Positions 44,924 to 55,593 of a stretch of 64,000 nucleotides of DNA are shown piece after piece. The stretch's first letter is position 1, and the number at the start of each line of letters is the position of its first letter. Location: NCBI GenBank assembly GCA_016901755.1, contig JACJKV010000009.1, forward strand, positions 1 through 64,000, given 5' to 3'. The notes below the pieces were generated by a model. That model was not told the DNA's origin. It saw only the letters and a list, made by a program, of their open reading frames with translations, and searched no databases. The translations under genes and the position numbers were made by a program. The DNA is from Thomasclavelia spiroformis (GTDB lineage Bacteria > Bacillota_I > Bacilli_A > Erysipelotrichales > Coprobacillaceae).

Positions 44924-46736
44924 CCATTTTTTTCCTGTATTGCTGCTTTCTTTCCAGCTCCGTAAGATAACGTTTACGTAAACGAATATTTTCTGGAGTA
45001 ACTTCCACCAGTTCATCATCATTAATATAATCCAGACATGCTTCCAGATTAAACTGACGTGGTCGTTTTAATACAACAGTTGTATCTTTTGAAGATGAAC
45101 GGGTATTGGTCATCTGTTTACCTTTTGTAACATTGACAACCAGGTCATTATCACGGCTATGTTCACCTACGATCATTCCTTCGTAAACTTCTACCCCAGG
45201 ACCAACAAACATGACCCCACGATCTTCAACACCACCAAGTGCATAGGCTGTAGTCTGTCCACTGTCAATAGAAATCATAACTCCTAAATTACGTTTACCA
45301 ACAGTTTCACCTTCCATTGGACGATAATCAATAAATGAATGAGAAATAATACCATAACCTTTGGTCATCGTTAAGAAGTTTGTCATGAAACCAATTAATC
45401 CACGAGAAGGTATCGTATAAACAACTCGAGTCTGTCCATCTCTTGAATCCATACTTTCCAACGTCCCACGACGATAACCTAATGACTCAATAACATTACC
45501 GATACAGTCATCAGGAGCTTCAATATTAACTTCTTCATATGGTTCACATAAAACACCATCAATTTCTTTAACAATAACTTTAGGTTTAGACACCTGTAAT
45601 TCATATCCTTCTCTACGCATATTTTCAATCAGGATCGATAAATGCAGTTCGCCACGACCAGAAACGATCCATTCTTCACTGTTAGGAATTCTTTCGATCT
45701 TTAAAGAAACATCTCTATTTGTTTCCTTAAACAGTCTTTCTTCGATCTGTCTGGCAGTTATAAACTTACCATCTTTTCCGGCAAATGGTGATGTATTGGT
45801 CCCAAAGACCATTTGAATTGTTGGTTCATCAATATGCAGCAATGGTAAAGGATCTTCTTTACCAGGATTACATACTGTTTCACCGACACCAATATCACTA
45901 AGTCCTGCAATAGCTACGATATCGCCAGCAGACGCTTCTTTAATTTCAATACGATGCAGTCCAATAAAACCATATAATTTCTGGATTCTGAATTGGCTAT
46001 GGCTGCCATCAGCTCTTACACAGGTCACAGCTTCATTTAAATGAATTGTCCCTCTTTGAATACGCCCAATTCCAATACGGCCAACATAATCATTATAATC
46101 TAATAATGCTGGCTGAAACTGCAGGCTTCCTTCTTCATCAACTAAAGGTTCAGGAATTTCATCAATGATCATATCAAACAGACAGTCCATATTTGGAACC
46201 TGAGTATTGATATCTGCCTCGAGACTTGATGTTCCCTGTAATGCTGAAGTAAAAACAGTTGGGAAATCAAGCTGATCATCATCAGCACCTAATTCCATAA
46301 ACAGTTCCAGTACTTCATCCATAACTTCAGGAATACGAGTTACTGGTCTGTCAACTTTATTAATAACTACAATTGGCTTAACTTTCGCCGCTAAAGCTTT
46401 CTTTAATACAAAACGGGTCTGTGGCATTGTACCTTCATAGGCATCAACAACCAGTAATACTCCGTCAACCATATTCATAATACGTTCCACTTCACCACCA
46501 AAATCAGCGTGTCCTGGTGTATCCATGATATTTATTCTATAATCCTTATAATTAATAGCAGTATTCTTTGCAAGAATAGTAATTCCTCTTTCTCTTTCCA
46601 GAGCGTTGCTGTCCATAGCACGATCATTGATCTGTTCATGAGCATCTAATGTTCCTGACAGTTTTAACAACTGATCGACCAAAGTCGTTTTTCCATGATC
46701 GACATGGGCAATAATTGCAATATTTCTTATTTTCAT
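44916..46736 (-). CDS. typA: Ribosome-associated GTPase TypA/BipA
   Basis: The 606-residue translational GTPase has G1 [15 protein letters not shown]3 [16 protein letters not shown]4 NKVDRP, domain II and the EF-G-like domains III and V. The C-terminal domain ends with KKMEK. BipA binds 70S and 50S particles and helps late 50S assembly and stress adaptation, including low temperature. Length matches the family. It is monocistronic with a terminator overlapping its stop. Confidence 0.96.
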   Translation of the reverse strand: MKIRNIAIIAHVDHGKTTLVDQLLKLSGTLDAHEQINDRAMDSNALERERGITILAKNTAINYKDYRINIMDTPGHADFGGEVERIMNMVDGVLLVVDAYEGTMPQTRFVLKKALAAKVKPIVVINKVDRPVTRIPEVMDEVLELFMELGADDDQLDFPTVFTSALQGTSSLEADINTQVPNMDCLFDMIIDEIPEPLVDEEGSLQFQPALLDYNDYVGRIGIGRIQRGTIHLNEAVTCVRADGSHSQFRIQKLYGFIGLHRIEIKEASAGDIVAIAGLSDIGVGETVCNPGKEDPLPLLHIDEPTIQMVFGTNTSPFAGKDGKFITARQIEERLFKETNRDVSLKIERIPNSEEWIVSGRGELHLSILIENMRREGYELQVSKPKVIVKEIDGVLCEPYEEVNIEAPDDCIGNVIESLGYRRGTLESMDSRDGQTRVVYTIPSRGLIGFMTNFLTMTKGYGIISHSFIDYRPMEGETVGKRNLGVMISIDSGQTTAYALGGVEDRGVMFVGPGVEVYEGMIVGEHSRDNDLVVNVTKGKQMTNTRSSSKDTTVVLKRPRQFNLEACLDYINDDELVEVTPENIRLRKRYLTELERKQQYRKKMEK

Positions 46737-46816
46737 CCACTATTCCCCCTTTTTTAACTTCCTCATTATATCACATACTTTTCAAATGTCATTAATAAAT
46801 TTTGATTCCAGACATT

Positions 46817-47473
46817 TTATTTCAGCAGATATTGTTTAAGATACTCACTATATCGTTTATACCCTTCTTCATTAATATGTAATCCATCGACATATAGATT
46901 TTCAATAGGCTCACCTTTTTTATTACACATTGTCTGATAGGCATTGATCATGGTTACATAATGATAAGGGATCGTATTTCTGATTTCCTGAAATATCATT
47001 TTTAATATATCATTGCTTCTTAAAACTCCCTGACTGACTTTATAGCCATGCATTTTTTCTAAACATGGCAATGGTGAAACAACAAATATCTGACAGTCAG
47101 GCAAATTATAATGCACAGTTTCTACCAGTTCTTTAATATTAACAGCAATATCTCGAGGTGAAAGCATCACTGTCTTACCCAGATCATTAGTTCCAATCAT
47201 ATAGACAAGCTGTTTAGGCTGAAATTTTATGACACTTTCATCAATAAAATAGAGCAGCATTCCTGATGTAATTCCAGCAATACCACAATTATACTTACGT
47301 TCCAGTTCAGGAAAAAAACGATCCAGATCCATAAACTGAGTTATCGAATCACCAAGAAAAACTGTACCTCCAGGTAAACTGCGCTGATTCAATAAAATGA
47401 TTTCCTTCATTCGATCAACACTTAATTCTCGAATCTGATAATAATTTGTTAAAAATTTCATATTTTCACGCAT
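46817..47473 (-). CDS. SGNH/GDSL-type esterase
   Basis: The ATG at 47473 follows AAGGACC. The 218-residue protein carries the four SGNH blocks: GDSITQF (Ser), GIAGIT (Gly), GTNDLGK (Asn) and DGLHINEEGY (Asp and His). It lacks a signal peptide, so it works in the cytosol or is anchored by a partner. Related proteins are acetylhydrolases or acyl-esterases. Substrate unknown. Confidence 0.88.
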   Translation of the reverse strand: MRENMKFLTNYYQIRELSVDRMKEIILLNQRSLPGGTVFLGDSITQFMDLDRFFPELERKYNCGIAGITSGMLLYFIDESVIKFQPKQLVYMIGTNDLGKTVMLSPRDIAVNIKELVETVHYNLPDCQIFVVSPLPCLEKMHGYKVSQGVLRSNDILKMIFQEIRNTIPYHYVTMINAYQTMCNKKGEPIENLYVDGLHINEEGYKRYSEYLKQYLLK

Positions 47474-47617
47474 TGCAGGTCCTTCTTTCATTTTATGTTT
47501 ACTCTCATCATATCACAGTTTTTATGCCTGTAAATTTATTATTTTTCCCAAATAAAGATATTGAACTATTCTAAAAAAAGTGATATTTTATTATCATTAA
47601 TATAGGAGGGGAATAAA

Positions 47618-48940
47618 ATGGTAAAAGTTGTCAAATTTGGTGGTTCATCTCTTGCCAATGCGACCCAATTTAAAAAAGTATATGACATTATCAATAGCGA
47701 TCCAGATCGTCGTTATGTAATACCTTCTGCACCTGGGAAACGCTTTAAAGATGACATCAAAGTGACTGATTTATTATATAAAGCTTATAACGCTGATACT
47801 GAAAGAGAATTTGATTGTACTTTTACAACAATCAAATCAAGATATCAGGATATTATCGATGAATTACAGCTTGATTTAGATTTAACTCAGGAATTTGATA
47901 AAATTGAAAATGATTTTAAAAACAAGATCAGTGAAGAATACGCTGCCAGCCGTGGTGAATATCTCAACGGTATCGTTCTGGCTAAATATTTAGGATATGA
48001 ATTTATCGATGCTGCAGATGTGATCTTTATTGATGAAAACGGTAATTACGATGAAAAACTGACTGATCCAGTATTATCCAAAAGATTAAGTGAAGTCGAA
48101 AACTGTGTCATCCCAGGATTTTATGGTTCCAGCAATGATGGCAAAAATGAAATTCGTACTTTTTCCCGTGGTGGAAGTGATGTAACAGGTTCTATCGTTG
48201 CCAAAAACGGAAAAGTCAAAATATATGAAAACTGGACCGATGTTTCCGGATTCCTGATTGCCGATCCAAGAATCGTAAAAAATCCTGAAGTCATTGGAAC
48301 GATCACTTATAAGGAATTACGCGAATTATCATACATGGGAGCCAGTGTTCTTCATGAAAACTCTATCTTCCCAATCCGTTCACAGGGAATCCCAATCGTT
48401 ATCAAAAATACCAATAAGCCTGAAGATGCAGGAACTTTGATCGTTGAAAGTACCTGTCATAAGCCAAATCACATCATCACTGGTATTTCTGGAAAACAGG
48501 GTTTTGCGACAATCATGATTGAAAAAGACATGATGAACAATGAAATTGGTTTTGGACGTAAAGTATTACAGGTCATTGAGGAAGCCGGACTGTCGTATGA
48601 ACATACTCCATCAGGAATCGATACCATGAATATCATTGTTGAACTGAATTCATTCCTTGAACATGAACAGGAAATCCTGGCCAATTTGCATCGTGCAGTT
48701 CAGCCTGATTCTATCGAACTAGAATCAGATTTAGCCTTGATCGCTATTGTTGGTCGTGGTATGAAAGATGGCCGTGGTGTAGCTGCAAAAGTCTTTTCTG
48801 CATTAGCTAAGAAAAAAATTAACATAAAAATGATCGATCAGGGTTCTTCTGAATTAAATATCATTGTTGGTGTTAAAAACATACATTTCAAAGAAGCTAT
48901 TCGTGCTATTTACGATACCTTTGTTACAAACGATAAATAA
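47618..48940 (+). CDS. Aspartate kinase (YclM/ThrD type)
   Basis: Aspartokinase phosphorylates aspartate, the first step to lysine, methionine and threonine. The 440-residue protein starts KVVKFGGSSLANATQFKKV and has the catalytic SRGGSDVTGSI. VPSAPGK-like PSAPGKRFKDDIKVTDLLYKA and the C-terminal ACT domains (about 295-440) with GFATIMIEKDMMN and SSELNIIVGVKN resemble B. subtilis YclM. Feedback specificity (Lys or Thr) is not visible. It follows an AGGAGGGG site and ends at a terminator. Confidence 0.92.
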   Translation: MVKVVKFGGSSLANATQFKKVYDIINSDPDRRYVIPSAPGKRFKDDIKVTDLLYKAYNADTEREFDCTFTTIKSRYQDIIDELQLDLDLTQEFDKIENDFKNKISEEYAASRGEYLNGIVLAKYLGYEFIDAADVIFIDENGNYDEKLTDPVLSKRLSEVENCVIPGFYGSSNDGKNEIRTFSRGGSDVTGSIVAKNGKVKIYENWTDVSGFLIADPRIVKNPEVIGTITYKELRELSYMGASVLHENSIFPIRSQGIPIVIKNTNKPEDAGTLIVESTCHKPNHIITGISGKQGFATIMIEKDMMNNEIGFGRKVLQVIEEAGLSYEHTPSGIDTMNIIVELNSFLEHEQEILANLHRAVQPDSIELESDLALIAIVGRGMKDGRGVAAKVFSALAKKKINIKMIDQGSSELNIIVGVKNIHFKEAIRAIYDTFVTNDK

Positions 48941-48961
48941 AAGACGTGAAAACGTCTTTTT
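48936..48961. terminator. Bidirectional terminator of the aspartokinase gene
   Basis: AAAAGACGT-GAAA-ACGTCTTTT is a perfect stem with a tetraloop, shared with the convergent VanZ-RDD gene. Confidence 0.85.
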
Positions 48962-50069
48962 ATTTGCTTTCATGTCTTTTCTGATGAACCATGCTGATAC
49001 AGTATGTATCTGAAAAATATTCATAAGTCATATAATCGTTTTTAAAAACGGTAACCAAAAACATCTTGAAGACAAATACAACCAGAAAAAACACAATAAC
49101 TGCCATTTCCAGCCATAAAATATAACAGAATGGTTGCGCTAATGTTAAAGAAAAATAAAAACAGTCTATAAGGAAACACGGAATCAGATAAAGTTCTAAC
49201 AGCAAAACACCGTATCTTTTCCAATACTGAAATAAGCCTGGAACCTTCCCTGTTTCATCTCTTAAAGCGATTTTTACCAGTTTCATTCCAAATGTCTGTC
49301 CCTGAAAAGATGCCGTCAGAATTCCAAAATAAAAAGCCAGCATCATGACATAAGTCCAAAAATAAGAAAAAGGGACTTCCAGCTGATTAATGACTGCCCC
49401 AGATAAAATCAATATGATAACATCTACTAAAAAAGCCAGCAGTCTTCGAATCATTGATACCTGTCTTCCTTTAGCATAAGAACGTTCATCTAACTGCTTT
49501 CGTGATGGTAAAAACAATGCACATAATGGTGCAGATGCAAAACCACATATCGTCCCTATCGTATTAACGATCAGATCATCCACATCAAACAGACGATATG
49601 GATAACGATAATAGCCAAGCAGTCCCGTCAGCTGTAAAAGTTCAAAAGAAAGCGAAAACAGAAAACCGTAAATAACAGCATGGTACCATTTTTTATTAAA
49701 ATAATATCTTAAATAAACCCCAAAAGGAAATGTCAGCAACAGATTAAAAAAAGCCTGATATACCAACGGACAGCGTATAAAAGCAGCCCATGAAGAAAAT
49801 TCTCGTTGCATAATTTCATGAATAAAATGAAAAGGAATCAGCTGCATGGTCTGCTGCAAACGAGGCACATCCGCTGCAGGCAAAGGCAAAATGACCATGA
49901 AATATGCACACAGTAAATATAAGATCATCGAATAAACAATGACCACTCTAGTAAAAAGCATAGCTCCGTATTTTCGATACTGAAAGATCATATATGGCAA
50001 AGTAAAAACAGCTGCCAGAACTGGAAATATAAAAAATCCCATGGTTACAGGATAAATATAAGCTCTCAT
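48960..50069 (-). CDS. VanZ-RDD membrane fusion protein
   Basis: The 369-residue protein has a VanZ-like N-terminal half (about five helices to residue 180; LLLTFPFGVYLRYYF and FDVDDLIVNTIGTICGF with the conserved DDL) and a C-terminal RDD domain (RRLLAFLVDVIILIL at about 210, then FGMKLVKIAL). VanZ-type proteins alter resistance to glycopeptides and other agents; RDD domains are membrane adaptors. The role is unknown. Confidence 0.85.
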   Translation of the reverse strand: MRAYIYPVTMGFFIFPVLAAVFTLPYMIFQYRKYGAMLFTRVVIVYSMILYLLCAYFMVILPLPAADVPRLQQTMQLIPFHFIHEIMQREFSSWAAFIRCPLVYQAFFNLLLTFPFGVYLRYYFNKKWYHAVIYGFLFSLSFELLQLTGLLGYYRYPYRLFDVDDLIVNTIGTICGFASAPLCALFLPSRKQLDERSYAKGRQVSMIRRLLAFLVDVIILILSGAVINQLEVPFSYFWTYVMMLAFYFGILTASFQGQTFGMKLVKIALRDETGKVPGLFQYWKRYGVLLLELYLIPCFLIDCFYFSLTLAQPFCYILWLEMAVIVFFLVVFVFKMFLVTVFKNDYMTYEYFSDTYCISMVHQKRHESK

Positions 50070-50203
50070 CTTTAACTCCTCATATTTTCACATTTCATTT
50101 TTTCGTATTTTTAATATTATAGCATCTTTAGTCAAATAAAACCAAGTTATCGTAAAAATTGACAAAATTCATTTTATCATCCATAATCACTATAGGTGAT
50201 CAA

Positions 50204-50989
50204 ATGAAAAAAATATTAAAAATTATTATGTGTATCTTATCCTGTTATGCTTTGATCGGCCTTGGCTGGATAACAAAAGATATGATCATTCATGAACAAT
50301 GTAAAAACGGAATACCAATTCTTGGCTATCACGGTGTTGTCGAAGATCAGGAAAAAAAACTTAACTATGCCTATAACACCTATTTTATGTCAGTAAGCGA
50401 ACTGGAAAAACAGTTTGCCTATCTTCATGACCACCAGTTTCAGACATTAACTATGAATGAAGTCAACGAATATTATCACCAGCAAAAACAGGTTCCTGAA
50501 AAATGTGTCTGCATAACTTTTGATGATGGATATAAAAACTTTTTAACACTTGTAAAACCGCTGCTGCAAAAATACAATTTAAAAGCAACCTGTTTTGTCA
50601 TCGGACATAAAGCTATCAGTGATAATCCATTATATCTGCAAAAAGATGAGCTGATCAATGATGACTATGTTCAATTTTACAGTCATTCCTACGATCTGCA
50701 TCATATCGCACATTTACCAAAACAGAAACTGATTGAAACTTTATCAGTCAAAGAAATACAGCAGGATTTTCTCAATAATGAAAACATCGTATCGTCCGAT
50801 TATTTTGCATTTCCCTATGGGGTTACCAGTTCTAATGCTAAACAGTATTTAGCTTCAAGCCAGGTAAAACTGGCATTTGGCTATAACCAGAATCGAACGA
50901 TGACTTATCACGATGATCCATACTGTCTTCCTCGTTATCATATGTTTGCGGGTATGCCAATGTTTCTTTTTCAATGGTGGATAGAATAA
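50204..50989 (+). CDS. Polysaccharide deacetylase (NodB domain)
   Basis: The start at 50204 follows ATAGGTGAT. The 261-residue protein has an N-terminal membrane anchor (about 5-25) and a NodB fold with the metal Asp in ITFDDGYKNF (about 105), the His pair in YSHSYDLHHI and a proline-tyrosine active-site segment AFPYGVTS. Such enzymes de-N-acetylate peptidoglycan or exopolysaccharide. Substrate unknown. It ends at a terminator. Confidence 0.87.
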   Translation: MKKILKIIMCILSCYALIGLGWITKDMIIHEQCKNGIPILGYHGVVEDQEKKLNYAYNTYFMSVSELEKQFAYLHDHQFQTLTMNEVNEYYHQQKQVPEKCVCITFDDGYKNFLTLVKPLLQKYNLKATCFVIGHKAISDNPLYLQKDELINDDYVQFYSHSYDLHHIAHLPKQKLIETLSVKEIQQDFLNNENIVSSDYFAFPYGVTSSNAKQYLASSQVKLAFGYNQNRTMTYHDDPYCLPRYHMFAGMPMFLFQWWIE

Positions 50990-51023
50990 AAAACACCCTG
51001 ATTATTTTCAGGATGTTTTTTTA
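50988..51023. terminator. Bidirectional terminator after the deacetylase
   Basis: The stem AAACACCCTGA with TCAGGATGTTT (one mismatch) and flanking A and T tracts separate the deacetylase from converging serA. Confidence 0.75.
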
Positions 51024-52184
51024 TTATTTAATCACTCTTACATTAATGATACCATCAGCTGCTTCGATACGATCAATGATATCCTGACGAACATCACTGT
51101 TTGTATCAATTAAAGTGTAAGAATAATCTCCTTTAGATCTGTTAACCATGTTTTCAATATTCAGATTATGATCAGCAAACAGCTTAGAAATACGCGCTAA
51201 AATATTAGGAACATTTCTGTTTGTAATACATACTCTTACTTTTGATTCACGTGCCTGAACACATCTTGGGAAATTTACAGAGTTGGTAATATTTCCATTT
51301 TCCAGGAAATCTCTAATTTCTTTGACAGCCATTTTAGCACAGTTATCTTCACTTTCAGGTGTAGAAGCACCTAAATGTGGAAAAACGATAATATTTTCTT
51401 TACCAATTAATTTCTGATCAGCAAAATCAGTCACATATTTACCTAACTTTCCTGATTGAACAGCTTCAACAATATCATCAACAACTACCAGATCACCTCT
51501 GGCAAAATTTAATAAACGGGCACCATCTTTCATCATGTCCAGTTTTTCTTTATTGACCATGCCTCTGGTATCTTTGGTACTAGGAACATGAATCGTTACA
51601 TAATCACAGGTTTTAAAAATTTCATCCATGTCAGCTGCCTGCTTTACATGTTTTGACAATGCCCAGGCAGAATTTACTGACATAAATGGATCATATCCAT
51701 AAACCTGCATATCAAGTTTAACAGCAGCATTAGCAACATTAACACCAATAGCTCCTAAACCTATAACCCCTAAACGTTTTCCTTCAATCTCTGGTCCAAC
51801 AAAGTTTGATTTTCCCTTTTCAGCAGTTTTGGCTACATTTTCATCGTCTGCTAAAGAATTGATCCATTCAATACTTTCAACAACACGACGGCTTGACATT
51901 AATAAAGCACAAATAACCAGTTCTTTAACAGCATTAGCGTTAGCTCCAGGTGTATTAAAAACGACAATTCCTTTTTCAGAGCATTTTTCAATGGGTATAT
52001 TATTAACTCCCGCACCTGCTCTAGCTATGGCTTTTACACTTTTTCCAAAATCATATTCATGTAATGAAGCGCTTCTTAACAAAATAGCATCTTCATTAGT
52101 TAAATCTTCTCCATATTCATAGTTTTCATCAAATTTATCTAATCCTATTGGAGAAATTTTATTCATTAATTTTACTTTGTACAT
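51024..52184 (-). CDS. serA: D-3-phosphoglycerate dehydrogenase
   Basis: SerA oxidises 3-phosphoglycerate to start serine synthesis. The 386-residue protein has the NAD loop GLGAIGVNVANA (about 146-157), the catalytic Arg in NFARGDLVV, the Glu region and the His in FPHLGASTPESE. A C-terminal ACT domain (about 315-386) implies serine feedback. It lies 24 bases after serC and is co-transcribed with it. Confidence 0.94.
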   Translation of the reverse strand: MYKVKLMNKISPIGLDKFDENYEYGEDLTNEDAILLRSASLHEYDFGKSVKAIARAGAGVNNIPIEKCSEKGIVVFNTPGANANAVKELVICALLMSSRRVVESIEWINSLADDENVAKTAEKGKSNFVGPEIEGKRLGVIGLGAIGVNVANAAVKLDMQVYGYDPFMSVNSAWALSKHVKQAADMDEIFKTCDYVTIHVPSTKDTRGMVNKEKLDMMKDGARLLNFARGDLVVVDDIVEAVQSGKLGKYVTDFADQKLIGKENIIVFPHLGASTPESEDNCAKMAVKEIRDFLENGNITNSVNFPRCVQARESKVRVCITNRNVPNILARISKLFADHNLNIENMVNRSKGDYSYTLIDTNSDVRQDIIDRIEAADGIINVRVIK

Positions 52185-52208
52185 AATTATCCCCTCATTT
52201 TCAACCCT

Positions 52209-53297
52209 TTATTTATTAGCAGCTTCAAAACCTTTCATGAAAGCCACTAATTTTTCAACACCTTCGATTGGCATTGCATTGTAGATAGATGCTCTGATAC
52301 CACCTACTAGACGATGTCCTTTTAAATTAGTCATTCCAGCGGCAATGCTTTCTTTAACAAATTTAGCATCCAGTTCTTTCGATGGTGTTGTAAAAGTCAC
52401 ATTCATTCTTGAACGGTTAGCTTTATCTGCTGGTGCATTGTAGAAATCAGACTGATCTAAATAATCATAAAGCATTTGTGATTTTTCAATGCTGCGGGCA
52501 TACATCGCTTCGACCCCACCATTTTGATCAACCCATTCCAGTACCAGTCCACACATATAAATAGCATAAGCACTTGGTGTATTATACATTGAATCTTTTT
52601 TGATCATCAAAGAATAATCCATCAATACTGGTGCTGTTGCTGGAACTTCCTGCAGTAAATCTTTACGAACAATAGCAATCCCCAAACCAGCAATTCCCAT
52701 GTTCTTTTGTGCTCCAGCATAGATCATACCATATTTAGATACATCGACTTTCTGTGACAAAATATTAGATGACATATCAGCAATGACTGGACATCCATTT
52801 TTAGTCACTGGATCATATTTATATTCCGTACCAAAAATTGTATTATTGGCACAGATATGCAAATAGTCTGCATCATCACTTAAATCCAGTTCTTCCTGTG
52901 TTGGAATATGTGTATAATTGTTGGCACTGCCATCGTAAGCAACATGAATATCCCCAAATTTTGTTGCTTCTTTATATGCTAAATTAGAAAAATTTCCTGT
53001 AATCGCATAATCTGCTTTTCCTGTTTTTAAGAAATTCAATGGAATCATAGAGAACTGTTGTGTTGCTCCACCATGTAAAAATAAAATTTCATAATTTTCA
53101 GGAACGTTCATTACCTTTCTTAATAAATCTTTAGTTTTATTAAAAATATCCAGATAAGCTGCCGATCTATGACTCATCTCCATGACAGACATACCGCTGC
53201 CTTCATAGTTCATCATTTGTTTAGCTGCTTTTTCTAAGACTTCAACAGGTAACATTGATGGCCCTGCTGAAAAGTTAAATACTCTGTTATCGGCCAT
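52209..53297 (-). CDS. serC: Phosphoserine aminotransferase
   Basis: SerC forms phosphoserine from 3-phosphohydroxypyruvate with glutamate. The 362-residue protein begins FNFSAGPSMLPVEVLE, has the PLP lysine in AGAQKNMGIAG (about residue 198), and shows HGGATQQFSMIPLN for cofactor phosphate. It is the first gene of the serCA operon. The third step (phosphoserine phosphatase) is not in the window. Confidence 0.95.
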   Translation of the reverse strand: MADNRVFNFSAGPSMLPVEVLEKAAKQMMNYEGSGMSVMEMSHRSAAYLDIFNKTKDLLRKVMNVPENYEILFLHGGATQQFSMIPLNFLKTGKADYAITGNFSNLAYKEATKFGDIHVAYDGSANNYTHIPTQEELDLSDDADYLHICANNTIFGTEYKYDPVTKNGCPVIADMSSNILSQKVDVSKYGMIYAGAQKNMGIAGLGIAIVRKDLLQEVPATAPVLMDYSLMIKKDSMYNTPSAYAIYMCGLVLEWVDQNGGVEAMYARSIEKSQMLYDYLDQSDFYNAPADKANRSRMNVTFTTPSKELDAKFVKESIAAGMTNLKGHRLVGGIRASIYNAMPIEGVEKLVAFMKGFEAANK

Positions 53298-53393
53298 AGT
53301 TGGACCCTTCCTTTCTTTTGTATATAAATAATATTATATTATTCACTCCCAGTTTTGTCCATAAAATTCACATTTTTTTAGATGTACATCACA

Positions 53394-53424
53394 AAAAAAC
53401 GCCTTTTTTATTAAAAAGACGTTT
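53394..53424 (-). terminator. Terminator after the membrane-protein gene
   Basis: On the minus strand AAACGTCTTTTT pairs with AAAAAGGCGTTT (one G-T), followed by T residues. Confidence 0.8.
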
Positions 53425-54214
53425 AAAAAAATTCTTTTTTCAAATAAATATATATCAAAATTAAAGCAACGCTCAACCAGAAAATAGCGATATACAAAAC
53501 CGGATCCATCACAATTTTCAGATTTTCAATACTGATCATATTCACTAAAAGCGGCGTTATCAGATGCACAAAAAAAAGCATCAAATAATGAAGCAAGGCA
53601 GTAAACAGTGAAATGATCATCAGGGATATGATTTTAAAAGCTTTTCCATAAATCATGATATATCCCAGCCCCATTAAAATAGCTATGATCAGAATTATTT
53701 TAATGATCATTTGACTTGATAAATCATATATCTTAACAAAAAATGACTGATCATCTATTTTCGTATTCATATTCTGCAAAAACCTGCTCCACAATGAATC
53801 CTGTTCTAACAATAGCTCAATATGACTCTGTTCTTCTTTATTCAGGTCTCTGTCCAGATGTTCTTCAATCATCACAATACAGGTTTCAGCAAAATCATCG
53901 ATCGTTTCTCTTTCTATTTTAAATTCACTTTGTTTTTTAATATCCTGAATAGCCGTATCAAAAGCATTTTCATTAAAACGATACAATGCTCGACTACGGC
54001 TTAAATCATCCTGTAAAGACTGCAGCTGTTCACTTTTAATATTTGTATAATGATCAATAACAAAATCAATGATCTGATTTGTTATTGTTGTATTCATATA
54101 ATTTTCACTGATAGTTTTGATGCAGAGAGTTTTAAACGTTAAAAAAACTGATAAAAGACAAATCAGAATTATTTCTGCGATAGAAACCATCAGCAGTTTT
54201 TTTTCTTTCAACAT
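53423..54214 (-). CDS. Membrane protein, unknown function
   Basis: The ATG at 54214 follows AGGTGAT. The 263-residue protein has one N-terminal helix (about 9-28), a helical outer region of about 130 residues (mostly charged, with DDLSRSRALYR and HLDRDLNKEEQ) and three C-terminal helices. I recognise no family. It is a single gene between a terminator and the next operon's terminator. Confidence 0.75.
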   Translation of the reverse strand: MLKEKKLLMVSIAEIILICLLSVFLTFKTLCIKTISENYMNTTITNQIIDFVIDHYTNIKSEQLQSLQDDLSRSRALYRFNENAFDTAIQDIKKQSEFKIERETIDDFAETCIVMIEEHLDRDLNKEEQSHIELLLEQDSLWSRFLQNMNTKIDDQSFFVKIYDLSSQMIIKIILIIAILMGLGYIMIYGKAFKIISLMIISLFTALLHYLMLFFVHLITPLLVNMISIENLKIVMDPVLYIAIFWLSVALILIYIYLKKEFF

Positions 54215-54241
54215 AATCACCTATCTATATTATAAGAAAAA

Positions 54242-54270
54242 CTCAAAAAAAAGAAACCTTAAGTTTCTTT
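54242..54270 (-). terminator. Terminator of the tag operon
   Basis: AAAGAAAC-CTTAA-GTTTCTTT with a T-run on the minus strand ends at the tag stop. Confidence 0.75.
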
Positions 54271-54820
54271 ATTTGTGATATAAAAAACAATGCTTTTGAT
54301 GATTATTAAAAACACCTATCGCTTCAAGGTAAGAGTATATGGTCACGCTGCCAACAAAGGACATTCCTCTTTTTTTCAGATCACGGGAAACCTGATCAGA
54401 AATCTCATTATGAGTTACAGGCTGATTATCTCCACAAAAAATAATCTGATGATCAGTAAAATGCCAGATGTATTCACAGAAACTGCCAAACTCTTTTTGA
54501 ATCTGAAGAAAGATCTGAGCATTTTTTATTGCCGCCATGATTTTTCTGCGATTACGGATAATGCGAGGATCATTCATTAACTGATTCACTTTGCTTATAT
54601 CATAATCAGCAACCTTATTGACATCAAAATCATCAAACGCTTCTTTAAATGCCACTCTTTTATGAAGGATTGTGATCCATGAAAGTCCTGCCTGAAAAGT
54701 TTCCAGCAAAAACATTTCATAGAGCTTAGCATCATCATAAACCGGTCTGCCCCATTCATGATCATGATAATCAATATACACTGGATCATCACTGACCCAA
54801 AAACAGCGCTCTTTATTCAT
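54269..54820 (-). CDS. tag: DNA-3-methyladenine glycosylase I
   Basis: Tag removes 3-methyladenine from DNA in base-excision repair. The 183-residue protein has the N-terminal zinc ligand Cys (CFWVSDDP), YHDHEWGRPVYDD, LLETFQAGLSW (catalytic Glu region) and the C-terminal zinc ligands in NHQKHCF. Length is standard. Its start overlaps the stop of the YdjC gene by 8 bases. Confidence 0.94.
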   Translation of the reverse strand: MNKERCFWVSDDPVYIDYHDHEWGRPVYDDAKLYEMFLLETFQAGLSWITILHKRVAFKEAFDDFDVNKVADYDISKVNQLMNDPRIIRNRRKIMAAIKNAQIFLQIQKEFGSFCEYIWHFTDHQIIFCGDNQPVTHNEISDQVSRDLKKRGMSFVGSVTIYSYLEAIGVFNNHQKHCFLYHK

Positions 54821-55571
54821 CTTTCATTTTCCTGAAATCAGTCAGTTCAAAATGATGATCTTTGATCCAGTCTCTTAACCAGTCAGAACACAGAAATTCA
54901 CATTCCATCGCTCTAATAAGCGTAAAAGAAGAATGCGTCAGAATATACTGATCCAGATAACCAGGATGAAAAACAAATACACTGCAGCCATTTTGCTGGA
55001 CACGCTTTACATTTTCATTCATATAGTCTCTAGGATTATACAGATTGTTTTTATCCAGTTTGGTCATGGGAATCCCATGTATCCCAGACTTTTCTTCATA
55101 TTCCTGATCAAAAAGAATATTTTCATAATTCAAACGATAGCGGTCAGCCACATTTTTCAAAGCAGTAAAGAAATTTGATGAAAAAATGGCATGACATTCA
55201 AAATAATCAGGATCTTTGCCGGTAATTTCACGAAAACGTTTATACTGTGCTTCAATTTCCAGTTCACATTCACGGATATCGATCGTATCTTCTTTTCGAT
55301 TACGAATTTCTCTCGATGAACAGAACTCACCATTTTCATTGACCAGTGAAGGAATCAGCTTAGGATCCATCAATGGTCTGCCCACACAAATATTGGTATG
55401 CTGTCCTAAGGCAATATCCATATCTTTGATAAGTTCATAACCGTGACGGGCGGCTTTCATATTAGGCATCATTCCCACACTGGTAATGACTCCATCTTTA
55501 ACGGCTTTACAAATTCCATGATTGACGGCTTCACTAAAGCCTAAATCATCAGCTCTCATTATTATTTTCAT
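54813..55571 (-). CDS. ChbG/YdjC-family carbohydrate deacetylase
   Basis: The ATG at 55571 follows AGAGGAG. The 252-residue protein starts KIIMRADDLGFSEAVNHGI, which holds the metal Asp pair. It continues with VGMMPNM, LGQHTNICVGRPL (His ligand) and FHPGYLD near the end. In ChbG the enzyme deacetylates chito-oligosaccharides. The middle His motif reads FECHAIFSS rather than the usual DxHxH. It leads into tag, an odd DNA-repair neighbour. Confidence 0.87.
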   Translation of the reverse strand: MKIIMRADDLGFSEAVNHGICKAVKDGVITSVGMMPNMKAARHGYELIKDMDIALGQHTNICVGRPLMDPKLIPSLVNENGEFCSSREIRNRKEDTIDIRECELEIEAQYKRFREITGKDPDYFECHAIFSSNFFTALKNVADRYRLNYENILFDQEYEEKSGIHGIPMTKLDKNNLYNPRDYMNENVKRVQQNGCSVFVFHPGYLDQYILTHSSFTLIRAMECEFLCSDWLRDWIKDHHFELTDFRKMKDE

Positions 55572-55593
55572 ACTTTTTTCTCCTCTATTACCT